Shown one piece after another: positions 9,990 to 19,985 of a DNA stretch of 64,000 bases (within the stretch, counting starts at the first letter, position 1; each line of letters begins with the position of its first letter). A program made the position numbers and the translations under genes. The notes below the pieces were generated by a model. The model made no database searches and was not told where the DNA came from. It saw only the letters and a list, made by a program, of their open reading frames with translations. This DNA is from Hyperoodon ampullatus (taxonomy: Eukaryota; Chordata; Mammalia; Artiodactyla; Ziphiidae): positions 31,438,425-31,502,424 of the forward strand of contig OX457061.1 of assembly GCA_949752795.1 (NCBI GenBank). Reading direction: 5' to 3'.

Positions 9990-10087
9990 CCATCAGACTG
10001 TAAGCCCCTTGAGGGCAGGGCCATGTCTGCTTCTTTCATCAGTGTTTCATCACTAATACCTGCCCAATGCCTGGCTGATGGCAAGAG
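9990..10087 (+). mobile_element. L2 3' tail
   Basis: GACTGTAAGCCCCTTGAGGGCAGGGCCATGTCTGC followed by CTGCCCAATGCCTGGCTGATGG is a typical L2 end. Confidence 0.75.
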
Positions 10088-10153
10088 AAACTCAGTACAC
10101 ATATGGAATTAATGAATAATTAATTAAACTCAATACACATATGGAATTAATGA
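10088..10153 (+). repeat. Tandem duplication, 38-bp period
   Basis: A block starting AAACTCAGTACACATATGG at 10088 recurs at 10126 as AAACTCAATACACATATGG and continues through GGAATTAATGA. There is one difference in 28 compared bases. The second copy is partial. Confidence 0.85.
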
Positions 10154-10176
10154 GTGAATTCAATTTAGCAACTTTT

Positions 10177-10382
10177 TTTTTTTTTTTCTTGCGGTACGCA
10201 GGCCTCTCACTGTTGGGGCCTCTCCCGTTGCGGAGCACAGGCTCCGGATGCGCAGGCTCAGCGGCCATGGCTCACGGGCCCAGCCGCTCCGCGGCATGTG
10301 GGATCTTCCCGGACTGGGGCACAAACCTGTGTCCCCTGCATCGGCAGGCGGACTCTCAACCACTGCGCCACCAAGGAAGCCC
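10177..10382 (-). mobile_element. CHR-type SINE, short form
   Basis: Antisense copy: poly-T, GCGGTACGCAGGCC, body, and CCACCAAGGAAGCCC at the right. The 15-bp duplication AATTTAGCAACTTTT (10162-10176) and AATTTAGGAACTTTT (10383-10397) differs at one base. Confidence 0.95.
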
Positions 10383-10410
10383 AATTTAGGAACTTTTGTT
10401 AATGTGTTCG

Positions 10411-12226
10411 TTTCTTTTTTTTTGCCTTTTTATTTATTTATTTATCTATTTATTTATTTAAATTTTTATTTTATATTAATTAAAAATTTATTTATTTTAT
10501 ATTGTATATAAAAAATTTAAAATATTTTATAGCTGATTTATAATGTTGTGTTAGTTTCAGGTATACAGCAATATGATTTAGTTATACATATACATATATC
10601 TAATCTTTTCCAGATTCTATTTCCAAATAGGTTATTACAGAGTATTGAGCAGAGTTCCCTGTGCTATACAGTAGGTCCTTGTTAATTATCTATTTTATAT
10701 ACAGTCGTGTGTAAATGTTAACCCCAACCTCCTAATTTATCCCCCCCCCACCTTTCTCCTTTGGTAATCATAAGTTTGTTTTCAAAGACTGTGAGTCTGT
10801 TTCTGTTTTGTAAATAAGCTTATTTGTATCGTTTTTTTAGCTTCCACATATAAGTGATATCATATGATATTTGTCTTTGTCTGACTTACTTCACTTAGTA
10901 TGATAATCTCTAGGTCCATCTATGTTGCTGCAAATGGCATTATTTCATCCTTTTTAATGGCTGAATAATATTCCATTGTATATATATGTACCACATCTTC
11001 TTTATCCACTCATCTGTCGATGGACATTTAGGTTACTTTCATGTCTTGGCTATTGTTAAAGTGCTGCAATGAACATTGGGGTGCATGTATCTTTTTGAAT
11101 TATAGTTTTGTCCGGATGTATGCCTAGGAATGGGATTGCTGGGTCATATGGCAACTCTATTTTTAGTTTTTTAAGGAATCTTCATACTGTTCTCCATAGT
11201 GGCTGCACCAACTTACATTTCCACCAACAGTGTAGGAGGGTTCTCTTCTCCACACCCTCTCCAGCATTTGTTATTTGTAGACTTTTTAATGACGGCCATT
11301 CTGACGGGTGTGAGGTGGTAGCTCATTGTAGTTTGGGTTTGCATTTCTCTAATAATTAGTGATGTTGAACTTCTTTTCACGTGCCTGTTAGCCATCTGTA
11401 TGTCTTCTGTGGAGAAATGTTTATTTACGTCTTCTACCCATTTTTCAATTGGGTTGTTTGTTTTTTGTTGTTGCTGTTGAGTTGTATGAGCTGTTTGTAT
11501 ATTTTGGAAATTAAGCCCTTGTCAGTTGCTTCATTTGCAAATATTTCTCCCAGTCTGTAGGTTATCTTCTCGTTTTGTTTATGGTTTCCTTTGCTATACA
11601 AGAGCTTGTAAGTTTGACTAGGTCCCACTTGCTTATTTTTGCTTTTATTTCTATTGCCTTGGAAGAAAGAAGGCATTGGTACAATTTATGCCAGAGAATG
11701 TTTTGCCTATGCTCTCTTTTAGGAGTTTTATGGTGTCATGTCTTGTATTTAAGTCTTTAAGCCATTTTGAGTTTATTTTTGTGTATGGTGTGAGGGTGTG
11801 TTCTAACTTCATTGATTTATATGAGGCTGTCCAACTTTCCCAGCACCACTTGCTGAAGAGACTGTCTTTTCTCCAGTGTACATTCTTGCCCCTTTTCTCC
11901 ATTGTATACTCTTGCTCCCTTTGTGGAAGATTAATTGACCATAAGTGTGTGGGTTTATTTCTGGGCTCTCCATTCTGTTCCATTGATCCATATGTCTGGT
12001 TTTGTGCCAATATCACACTGTTTTGATTACTGTAGCTTTGTAGTATTGTCCGAAGTCTGGGAGGGTTATGCCTCCTGCTTTGTTCTTTTTCCTCAGGTTT
12101 GCTTTGGCAATTCTGGGTCTTTTATGGTTCCTTATAAATTTTAGGATTATTTGTTCTAGTTCTGTGAAAAATGTCATGGATAATTTGATAGGAATTGCAT
12201 TAAATCTGTAGATTGCTTTGGGTAGC
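10411..12226 (-). mobile_element. L1 LINE, 5'-truncated, antisense
   Basis: About 1.8 kb of an artiodactyl/cetacean L1. The 3' UTR, read in reverse, starts near 10530 (ATTTATAATGTTGTGTTAGTTTCAGG). ORF2 C-terminal sequence runs from about 10860 to 12226, where it abuts an older L1M. A C run sits at 10741-10750. The T/A-rich 10411-10530 is the tail. Confidence 0.9.
11100..12226 (-). pseudogene. L1 ORF2 C-terminal relic (reverse transcriptase protein)
   Basis: Translations in several minus frames give consecutive pieces of the L1 ORF2 protein C-terminal part. They include [17 protein letters not shown] and [17 protein letters not shown] (12013-12348 frame), [18 protein letters not shown] (11651-12016) and [16 protein letters not shown] (11213-11395). 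The pieces sit in different frames because of indels and stops, so no functional protein remains. The endonuclease and catalytic RT core are absent. Confidence 0.9.
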
Positions 12227-12894
12227 AGGGCCAACAACTCCCCATTTTTAAAGTGGGGGCTGCACATAATGACTTTTTTCCAAACAGTAAAGTAGGGAAG
12301 TGTTTGAAAAAAAAGAGTAGCTTTACAGTGGAGAAAATTGAAAAACACTACCTCTGTCAGGTGATCAAAATCAGTATCAACAGTGATAAGTCATGTTGAC
12401 TGTATGCACCCTAGATATGATGTGATGAGAAGGGCACTTTACCTCTGTGGTTTCCCTCCCCACATCCGTAGCCGCAGTCTAATCATGAGAAAAACATCAG
12501 ATACATTCCAGTAGAGGGACAACCTACAAAACACCTGACCAGCTCTCCTCACAACTGTCAAGGTCATCAAAACCAGGGAAATCTAGGAAATCGTCACAGT
12601 CAAGAGGAGCCTAAGGAGACATGATGACTAAATGTGATGTGGTATCCTGATGGGATTCTGGAACAGAAAAAGACACTAGGTAAAAATTGAGGAAATCTGA
12701 ATAAACTTTGGCCTTTGGTAAATAAAAATATATCAACATTGGTTCATAAATTTTAATAAATGTATTATGGGAACATAAGATGTTAATGATAGAGGAAACT
12801 GGGGAGAGGGTGTATAGGAACTCCCTGTACAATATTCCCAATTTTTTTGTAAATTTAAAATTGTTCCAAAAAATAAAGTCTATTTAAAAAAAAT
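12227..12894 (+). mobile_element. Older L1M (L1MB-like) 3' UTR
   Basis: AAACACCTGACCAGC..CATCAAAACCAGGGAAATCTAGG and GACATGATGACTAAATGTGATGTGGTATCCTG match the 3' UTR of an old mammalian L1. So do GGGAACATAAGATGTTAATG and TTGTAAATTTAAAATTGTTCCAAAAAATAAAG. It ends in an A-rich tail. Orientation is opposite to the younger L1 that abuts it. Confidence 0.8.
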
Positions 12895-12996
12895 GCAGGT
12901 TCTGGATTAAGTCACTGGGAGTGAGGCCCAGGAAGCTGCAAATTTGTAGATCCAGGTACTTACTATCAGTCAATGTTTAAAAAATCACTGGCTGAT
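12895..12996 (+). mobile_element. MER5-type fragment
   Basis: GGTTCTGGATTAAGTCACTGGGAGTGAGGCCCAGG..AATCACTGG matches the middle and 3' part of a MER5-type hAT element (TCTGGGGGTGGGGCCCAG class). Confidence 0.5.
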
Positions 12997-13920
12997 CATA
13001 CACTTGGTTGCTTGGCTGCTCCCCAGTTGGACATGATTTAATCAAAGTCATGGAGCCTGTCTCCTAGTCTCTGAGACCCTGGGCTAATACAGAGCCTGGC
13101 TCAGGGAAGTGCTCCATAGAAGTGGACTGAATAATTAATATTAACGACCAGTTCTGTGTCTGTGATAGCACCCGTGGAGAGTAACAGTTAAAACAATAAC
13201 CCCCTAGGTTCAATTTCAACTAATCTCAATGCCAGAGCACTTGCTTGCAGTCATTTCTCTCTCGACGCCATCAGGAGGCATCAGACATTTACCCTGGGCA
13301 ACCCTGCAATTGTAAATGATTCCTGGTCCCCATTGACTGGTCTTTGCAAGGCAGGAGTTGCTGCTTCTGGGGTCTGTTCTCTGCTCCCATGGGTGCTGGG
13401 GGAATGGGAAGGGAAACAGGAGGGGGTGAGGGCCATCCCTCTGCAGATGTCCAGGGTGCATGATGCGGGAGGTGCTAACTGAGCAGAGCTGGGAACCAGC
13501 TAGGCCACTGCCAGGGCCACCTGCTTGCTCATTCACAAGCCCTTGTGGGGTGCTGGCTCCCTGCTGCCTGGCTGGATGCTTGAGCCAGAGAAGCTCAGCA
13601 GCCTGGGGAACCTCTGATGTAAACTGCAGAAGTGCTGGTATCTCCTCCTTCCTCTCCTGGCTTCCCTGTGGCCTGGTCTCTTTTCCTGTCATTTTCTTCC
13701 TAGATTGGCTGTCATTTCCTGGCTTTTGGTCCCAGTTTCTTTTTGACTCTGGGGCAGCAGCATCTAAGCAGATTGAGCCTCTGCTGATAACATTCTTTGG
13801 CGCTGGTCTGGGACAGCCTATTGTGTTCTGTCTCTGGAGGGACCCGTCCTGGAGACTCTGTGGACTACCAAAGGAAATTCAAGAGCAGCTTTTGAAAAGG
13901 GCTCCTAGGAGTGAAACAAG
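12997..13920. other. Unassigned GC-rich sequence with overlapping open frames
   Basis: A short L2 tail is present near 13075-13135. Two long frames overlap on opposite strands: minus 13216-13692 (158 codons) and plus 13460-14104 (214 codons, the longest in the window). Neither product shows a domain I recognise, and the plus frame runs into a MIR. No splice or promoter evidence was seen. Non-coding is the default reading. Confidence 0.5.
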
Positions 13921-14112
13921 AATAGTAGCTGGCTCACTCTGGGCCAGGCAGTGTGCTGGGTGCTTTGCATGTATCATCCCATGTACCCTTAAAAAACAGC
14001 CCCACGAGGAAGTATTATGCATAGACCCATTTCCCAGAAGTAGAAACTGGGGGCCAGAAAAGTTCAGTCCCTTGCGTCTAGTAAGTGGCAGAGATGGGCT
14101 TTGAATTCAGGT
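13921..14112 (-). mobile_element. MIR SINE
   Basis: GGGCCAGGCAGTGTGCTGGGTGCTTTGCATGTATC, CCACGAGGAAGTATTATGC and AGTAAGTGGCAGAGATGGGCTTTGAATTCAGG follow the reversed MIR order. It supplies the 3' end of the 214-codon open frame. Confidence 0.85.
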
Positions 14113-14389
14113 AGTCTCATGCTATTGTGTAAACTAGGTTGTTGATTAACAGAGATGTATGCATTAACAGAAACTAAATAATGGTGACTTAAGAAAATAG
14201 TTTTATTTCTCTCTTTCCTAAAATTCCAAGCTAAGACAAAGGGATGGAGAGGTGGGTGAGTGTAGCAGACACATCTGTATGGTGAGGTAGCCAAGTCCCC
14301 TCAAGACTTGCCTTTTCTGTCCACTCAGACCATCTACCTTCTAATACCTGTACCTGCCTGAGGGCTCTCTGTCCTCAGAGCACTCTGCC

Positions 14390-14710
14390 TGGAGTGAGAC
14401 AGCTCAAGGTACCAGGGAATGAATGCTCCCTTCCTCCAGTATCCCTCAATCAATTTCCACAAGTGTTGGTATATAAATACCCCAGCTCCCTCGCTCCTTG
14501 GGCAGGATAACTCTGAGTCACATTCTTCATTCTCACAGTACTCCCCATTGTGACTGAGCTCCAGCGGCCCATATGATAATGAGTACACTTCACTGGTTTC
14601 TTTCCCTTCTCTGTTTCACTTCCCCACTCCCTAGTGGTGTTTCTTGGAATCACCTCTGAAATAAATGCAGTGGAATCCTTATCTCCAGGGAAGCCCAAAC
14701 CAAGCACAAT
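14390..14710 (+). mobile_element. LTR-like repeat, family not assigned
   Basis: AGTGTTGGTATATAAATACCCCAGCTCCCTCGCTCC (a TATA-like core near 14470), GGAATCACCTCTGAAATAAATGC and the end AAGCCCAAACCAAGCACA recall an LTR with polyadenylation signal AATAAA. No partner LTR or duplication was found. Confidence 0.4.
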
Positions 14711-15094
14711 GGTGGTATACTCTGCTGACCCTCAGGGACCCAAGTTCCTTCTGTCTTATTGCTGCATCAACCCCCAGGGTATTGTCCTCATCTACATGGT
14801 CAAAGCTGGTTTATTACCAATACACACATTTTCTCACCCCCGAGAACAAATAAAAAGTGAAGAGCAAGAAGCTTCTTTTTAATGACATAACCCAGAAGTA
14901 GCACACATCACTTTCCCTTACATCCGGTTGGTCACAGCCTGGTCACTTGGTCACAGCTATCTTCAAGGGAGACCTTGTACTTAGTGAAAACTCAAGGGTT
15001 CCATTACTAAAAGGAAGAAGTAGAGAATGGATTAGCATTAGCTATAGACACAATACTATATTGCTTCATTAAGCAATTGAGTGGGAAGGATTGG
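14711..15094. other. Unassigned sequence
   Basis: No gene or named repeat was seen. Confidence 0.5.
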
Positions 15095-15248
15095 TGGTAT
15101 TAGATGAAACTGGTGAGGTTAGAGAGGCAGCCTGGGTCAGAGTATAAAGGAGGCTATTTTTCAGGTTAAGGAATAATGGCTTTCCTTGGTGATGATGCGG
15201 GGTGTCATTGTTTTCATCAGACATGTGACTTGATGGAGTTAATTTTTT
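15095..15248 (-). mobile_element. L2 LINE fragment (right part after the insertion)
   Basis: GAAACTGGTGAGGTTAGAGAGGCAGCCTGGGTCAG..AAAGGAGGCTATTTTTCAGG and GACATGTGACTTGATGGAG read as L2 in reverse. The L2 is cut at 15248 by an L1/SINE insertion and continues at 16274-16500. Confidence 0.6.
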
Positions 15249-15962
15249 TATTAGAGAAATGCAAATCAAAACTACAATGAGGATTCACCTCACACCAGTT
15301 AGAATGGGCATCAACAGAAAATCTACAAACAACAAATGCTGGAGAGGGTGTGGAGAAAAGGGAACTCTCTTGCACTGTTGGTGGGAATGTAAATTGATAC
15401 AGCCACTATGGAGAACAGTATGGAGGTTCCTTAAAAAACTAAAAATAGAATTACCAGCAATCCCACTACTGGGCATATACCCAGAGAAAACCATAATTCA
15501 AAAAGACACATGCACCCCAATGTTCATTGCAACTCTATTTACAATAGCCAGGACATGGAAGCAACCTAAATGCCCATCGACAGATGAATGGATAAAGAAG
15601 TTGTGGTACATATATACAATGGAATATTACTGAGCCATAAAAAGGAACGAAACTGGGTCATTTGTTGAGACGCGGATGGATCTAGAGACTGTCATACAGA
15701 GTGAAGTAAGTCAGAAAGAGAAAAACAAATATCATATATTAACGCATATATGTGGAACCTAGAAAAATGGTACAGATGAACTGGTTTGCAGGGCAGAAAT
15801 TGAGATACAGATGTAGAGAACAAACATATGCACACCAAGCAGGGAAAGCGGCGGGGTGGTGGTGGTGGTGGTGGTGTGATGAATTGGGCGATTGGGATTG
15901 ACATGTATACACTGATGTGTATAAAATGGATGACTAATAAGAACCTGCTATATAAAAAATAT
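15249..15962 (+). mobile_element. L1 LINE 3' end
   Basis: 5'-truncated L1 beginning in the ORF2 C-terminus and ending in an A/T-rich tail (TATAAAAAATATATATATA). A (GGT)7 tract at 15855-15875 lies in the 3' UTR. A 14-bp direct repeat GGAGTTAATTTTTT at 15235-15248 and 16274-16287 brackets this L1 and the adjoining SINE as one block. Confidence 0.92.
15259..15633 (+). pseudogene. L1 ORF2 C-terminal fragment (124 codons)
   Basis: The open frame encodes the last part of L1 ORF2 protein, with [20 protein letters not shown] (the conserved C-terminal cysteine region) and [20 protein letters not shown], then a stop. It lacks the endonuclease and reverse transcriptase domains and its ATG is internal, so it is a relic. 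Confidence 0.92.
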
Positions 15963-15974
15963 ATATATATAATT

Positions 15975-16273
15975 TTAAAAAAATCATTTATTTATTTTTG
16001 GCTGCATTGGGTCTTTGTTGCTGCACGTGGGCTTTCTCTAGTTGTGGCGAGTGGGGGCTTCTCACTGCGGTGGCTTCTCTTGTTGTGGAGCACAGGCTCT
16101 AGGCGCACGGGCTCAGCAGTTGTGTCTCGCGGGCTCTAGAGTGCAGGCTCAGTAGTTGTGGTGCACGGGCTTAGTTGCTCCGTGGCATGTGGGATCTTCC
16201 CAGACCAGGGCTCGAACCCGTGTCCCCTGCATTGGCAGGCGGATTCTTAACCACTGCACCACCAGGGAAACCC
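15975..16273 (-). mobile_element. CHR-type SINE, long form
   Basis: Antisense SINE with TTTATTTATTTTTGGCTGC at the left and CACCAGGGAAACCC at the right. Its T-rich tail meets the A-rich tail of the L1. Its right end touches the direct repeat that starts to the left of the L1. A separate perfect duplication for the SINE alone is not obvious. Confidence 0.92.
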
Positions 16274-16500
16274 GGAGTTAATTTTTTAAAGAGTCCTCTT
16301 TGACAGTGAGGAGTTCGGTTGACCAGGGAGGATTGGAGGTTAGATCAGCAGGTGGCGGACTTGTGCAGGGATCCAGATGAGAGCCTGACATGGGGCACTG
16401 GCAGTGGAGACAGAGGCTAATTCAAGATATGTTTAATTGGTATTGAGATGAGGGTTCAGAAAAGCATTGAGGATGACACTCCAGTTTCAAGCTAGACTCC
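16274..16500 (-). mobile_element. L2 LINE fragment (continuation)
   Basis: CACTGGCAGTGGAGACAGAGGCTAATTCAAGATATG and AAAGCATTGAGGATGACACTCCAGTTTCAAGCT follow reversed L2, continuing 15095-15248 after the inserted L1/SINE block. Confidence 0.65.
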
Positions 16501-16924
16501 TGGATTCTGTATTCAGCGGTCCGGGACACTGTGGAGCTCTTCCAGCTCAGCCTAGCGGCAGTTTCTACATGAGAGAAAGTTGTTTTCCTATGGTTCCAGG
16601 CATGCCAACTGAGTGGCCTTAGATGGTTAAGTCACTCCTAGCCTCAGTTTCTTTGCTTGTGAAACAGGCTATTCTTATCTTTTGTGGGGCACTGTTACAG
16701 AGAATAAAGAGGGTAAGATCATTTGAGGTGGGTTAAATGGGAAAATTTTATAACAAGGAAAATTCAAGAAAGACTTAGAATTGAGATGGTTGAGATCTAA
16801 AAAGGGGCACATCACACAGGGACATTTGAAAGTGAAAGCTTTCAGAGAGACTTTTATCGTATTTGGTGTGTACTTGTTGGAAAAACTCAGACTTTTGTGT
16901 CTAGCACCTAAAAGCTCCAGACCT
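16501..16924. other. Unassigned sequence
   Basis: Nothing recognised beyond short AT-rich patches. Confidence 0.5.
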
Positions 16925-17112
16925 GGTTTTCCCATACACTTAACTGTGTGACCTCAGGCAAGTTACTCAGCCTCTCTGAATCTTAGGTGCCACACCAGGA
17001 AAGCAGAGACAAGCATTTCTTCCTTACAGGGTTGTGAGTGTTATGTGGCAGTGTTAGTGACATGCATACCACAGAGCCTGGCACACAGCAGGTGCTTAAC
17101 AAATGTGAATTT
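16925..17112 (+). mobile_element. MIR SINE
   Basis: TAACTGTGTGACCTCAGGCAAGTTACTCAGCCTCTCTGAATC, ACAGGGTTGTGAGTG and CAGAGCCTGGCACACAGCAGGTGCTTAACAAATG are clear MIR blocks in order. Confidence 0.9.
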
Positions 17113-17774
17113 CCCCTTCCTTCTGTCTAAGAGGAACCAAAAGATCTATTTGATTCTGTTGGTTTAGTAAAAAAAAAAAAAAAAAAAGTGAATTCAGACA
17201 AGAAAAATCGCCCTATCAAATATTTGGAATTCGGTCAAGGGAACCCGGTTGTTTGACTCAAGTCTTCTTTTTCCACCAGTTGTGTTGGCAGGGTCTCGGC
17301 TTAACCTTTGTCAGAGCCATTTGCTAGAATACTAAAAGAGGGGGCTCTGTGGAAATACAAGGCAGGATTGATATGGTGATTTTGGAAACATAAGATAGGG
17401 TGACATGAAATCGATTAAATAGCATTTTCCCGCTCCCAGCTCAGGGTAATGACTACAGGATTGAGGGGAATGGCTCCAACAGAAGGAGAGAGAGCCTTAG
17501 TTGCGGTCCATATGCCTGCTTCATTTTGCAGTTACTCCGAGTTGCCCATCTGTTTGTGACTGCCTGGTCTAGCCAGGGGGCTTGTAAAACGGTGTCCACA
17601 TCTATGGATCCCTTCACTCAGCAGCTGTGAGGATGAGGCACGCCCACGTCTAACACCAAGTGCACTTGCCATCCCTTCCTGCCTCTCTCCACTCTGTTGT
17701 CTCCTGTTTGCCTTTCAATGTCACTTAAATATATTTCTCAATTATTGTTATTTGTAAAAGAATGGGAAAAGGAA
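17113..17774. other. Unassigned sequence with poly-A run
   Basis: An A run of about 18 bases lies near 17169-17186. No gene or element could be tied to it and no SINE head precedes it. Confidence 0.5.
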
Positions 17775-17975
17775 AGGATTCTAAAATTTATGGAGTTCCA
17801 GTTCTGTGCTCGGTACTCACTGGACACTGTGTCTAATATCTCATATAATCATCACCATCAGGTAGGCATGGTGAAGGAACTTAGGCTCCGAGAAATTAAG
17901 TCAGTTGCCCAAGTCCATACGTTAAGAAATGGTGGCCCTGGGATTTTGAACTCTAGTCTGTCTAACTGCACAGAT
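17775..17975 (-). mobile_element. MIR SINE
   Basis: AGTTCCAGTTCTGTGCTCGGTACTC..CTCATATAATCATCACC..GAGAAATTAAGTCAGTTGCCCAAG follows the reversed MIR consensus. Confidence 0.75.
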
Positions 17976-18374
17976 TTCACTCTTGGGCTAATGATGAATA
18001 ATGATTAGAATACACACACACCCCCCGCCACCACCACCAAGCCAAGCTACCCTCTCCAGGTTTTCGTCTCCCCTAACAGATGATCTCTATTTTGAGTTTA
18101 AGCTGAATGACTTCTTTGATGCTAAAGGATGAGCTCCCTCTAGTGGCAGAGTGTGGTTTGAAACAACCTCCTTTGCTTGGGGAAACAGGTAAATATAGAA
18201 AGACAGGCACTTTGTTTCATGTAGTACAGTTTTGTCAAAAAACACATTATTGAGACTCTCTTAATATGATGCAAAAATGAAATCCAAATCTGGGTGGATC
18301 CCCATTGCAAAGTTAATGCCAAGGGGAATGATAATCTCTTTATCCCAGTGTAGCAAGAGGGTGGTGGTATTAGC
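17976..18374. other. Unassigned sequence
   Basis: An ACACAC/CCACCACCACC patch lies at 18010-18040. Nothing else was recognised. Confidence 0.5.
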
Positions 18375-18590
18375 ATTTTCACAGAGCTCTGTGATTTCCC
18401 AAGAGCTTTCACATCTGTGTCTCAGGATGGTCACAGCATCCCTGGGAGGGGGGTGTTCCTTCTTTATAGTTGAACAAGCTAGGAATCACTGTTGTTAAGT
18501 GGCTTTTTCAAGGTTACACAGCTGGTCGGTAAAGGAGCCATAATTCTAATCCGGGGCTTCTGTTTTCAGCCCTTATACTCTTTCAACTAC
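18375..18590 (-). mobile_element. MIR SINE
   Basis: GATTTCCCAAGAGCTTTCACATCTGTGTCTCAGGATGGTCACAGCATCC..CAAGGTTACACAGCTGGTCGGTAAAGGAGCC matches a reversed MIR. Confidence 0.75.
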
Positions 18591-18739
18591 ACCAGGGAAT
18601 CTTTCCAGCACAGAATCAGATCTGCATCACAGTGGGTTATCTGCCAGATGAGGGACAGGTAATCATGGTGATGATACCAGAATTAAATGAGACAAATGAA
18701 ATTATAAGAGATGGTTATAATTTCCTGTCACTTGTCCCT

Positions 18740-19265
18740 CTTGCCTCTGGTCCATCCCCTCACTACGCCAGAAAGATTAAAATAAAAAAACACAAATTCC
18801 AGTGGATCCTTGCTTGAAAACCCCCATGGATCCCCGTGACTTTCAGGATAAAACCCAAGCTCTTAGGCTTGGTATGAACAACCTTTCATGACCAGAACTC
18901 TCCTTACCTCTCCAGGAGACCCCTCTTTTCAATTTAACCTCCTGACACATTAGGAAACTCACCTCTTCCATCTTTCCCTACAAATATCAGCTCCTGTCAC
19001 ATCCTGTGTCACCTTCTCCATCTGGAGCCTTTCTAACTTTCCTTTTCCAGGTGAGATGTCACCTATTTCTACAGGATTGTGGAATCCCACGGATTATGGT
19101 CTGTGCTTCATTCTTGGCTCTTCTCACATTTGATACATAATTTTACTTTGAGCATCTCTCTCTCTCTCTCTCTCTCTCTGTGTCTCTCAATTGTTGCTTA
19201 GTTCATCTCTGCGTCCGCAGTGCCTGACACAGTTCCTGGCACACAATGACTTCACTAAATGTTTG
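18740..19265 (+). mobile_element. L2 LINE fragment with CT microsatellite
   Basis: GGATAAAACCCAAGCTCTTAGGCTTGGTATG, CATCTGGAGCCTTTC and the tail GTGCCTGACACAGTTCCTGGCACACAATGAC match L2. A pure (TC)n tract at 19155-19179 lies inside. Confidence 0.75.
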
Positions 19266-19849
19266 CCGAACGGCCCCAGGAAAGGTACAAAGTATTATCT
19301 TTGGGAATTATGGGCAGAATCCAAGCCCACTTGATGTGCTAAATGGTATTTAGGGCTACTTGACAATTTGTAATGAAAATCTGTTGCACACTTGCATTCA
19401 AATGCCTTTGGCCATGGGGTTAAATTCAGTGTAAAAATAAAAAGTACTTTTAGTCCAAACAAAAGATTGAAATAAGGGTCACTTGGTTAGCTGTGGGACT
19501 TTTTTCACCACACTTCTAGAAAGGCTTTCGGAGCATGAGGAAGTGATGGGAGTTTGTGGCTTCTTGAATGACTGGCTCAGCCTTGAAAGGCGTGGGCTAT
19601 TTTACAGCCCAAATGCGATGAGCGGGTCACCACAAGAGGGCGCTGGCGGAGAAAGCACTCCACCCCCTTTCTCCGTGGGCTACTGGGGACCTCTGTCCCT
19701 CCGGGAACCTACAAAGATCCGACTCTGCTGTTCCCTACCCCACTTCCCCTGAGTGAAGTATTGAATTATTTAAATCACCATCTATAAAATCTTCTGATTA
19801 AACAAATGAAGCCAGCATTGTTGACCCCCTAAACGCTTCTATGGCATTC
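19266..19849. other. Unassigned sequence
   Basis: The plus frame at 19483-19752 (89 codons) is low in recognisable features and was not called. Confidence 0.5.
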
Positions 19850-19985
19850 TTGACCAGTGATCTTTTAGCATCTGCTTGAAGCTAGTGGCCTCACCACTCT
19901 GGAAACAGCCCATCAGTTGCTATTACAAACACTTTCCTTAAATATTGATCTAAACTCTGCTTCCTTTAACATCCCACTTCCAAGC
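19850..19985 (+). mobile_element. L3/CR1 LINE fragment
   Basis: CTGCTTGAAGCTAGTGGCCTCACCACTCTGGAAACAGCCCATC..ACTTTCCTTAAATATTGATCTAAACTCTGCTTCC follows the 3' region of mammalian L3/CR1. That region is marked by GGAGCTCACTACC, CAGCCCATT and GTTCTTCCTTATATTGAGC in the family. Confidence 0.6.

Noticed and set aside
10411..12226. Active L1 with intact ORF2
   Set aside because: The element is 5'-truncated and ORF2 pieces lie in several frames with stops.
13460..14104. 214-codon plus-strand open frame as a gene
   Set aside because: No recognisable domain, no promoter or splice context, and its last third reads through a MIR SINE.
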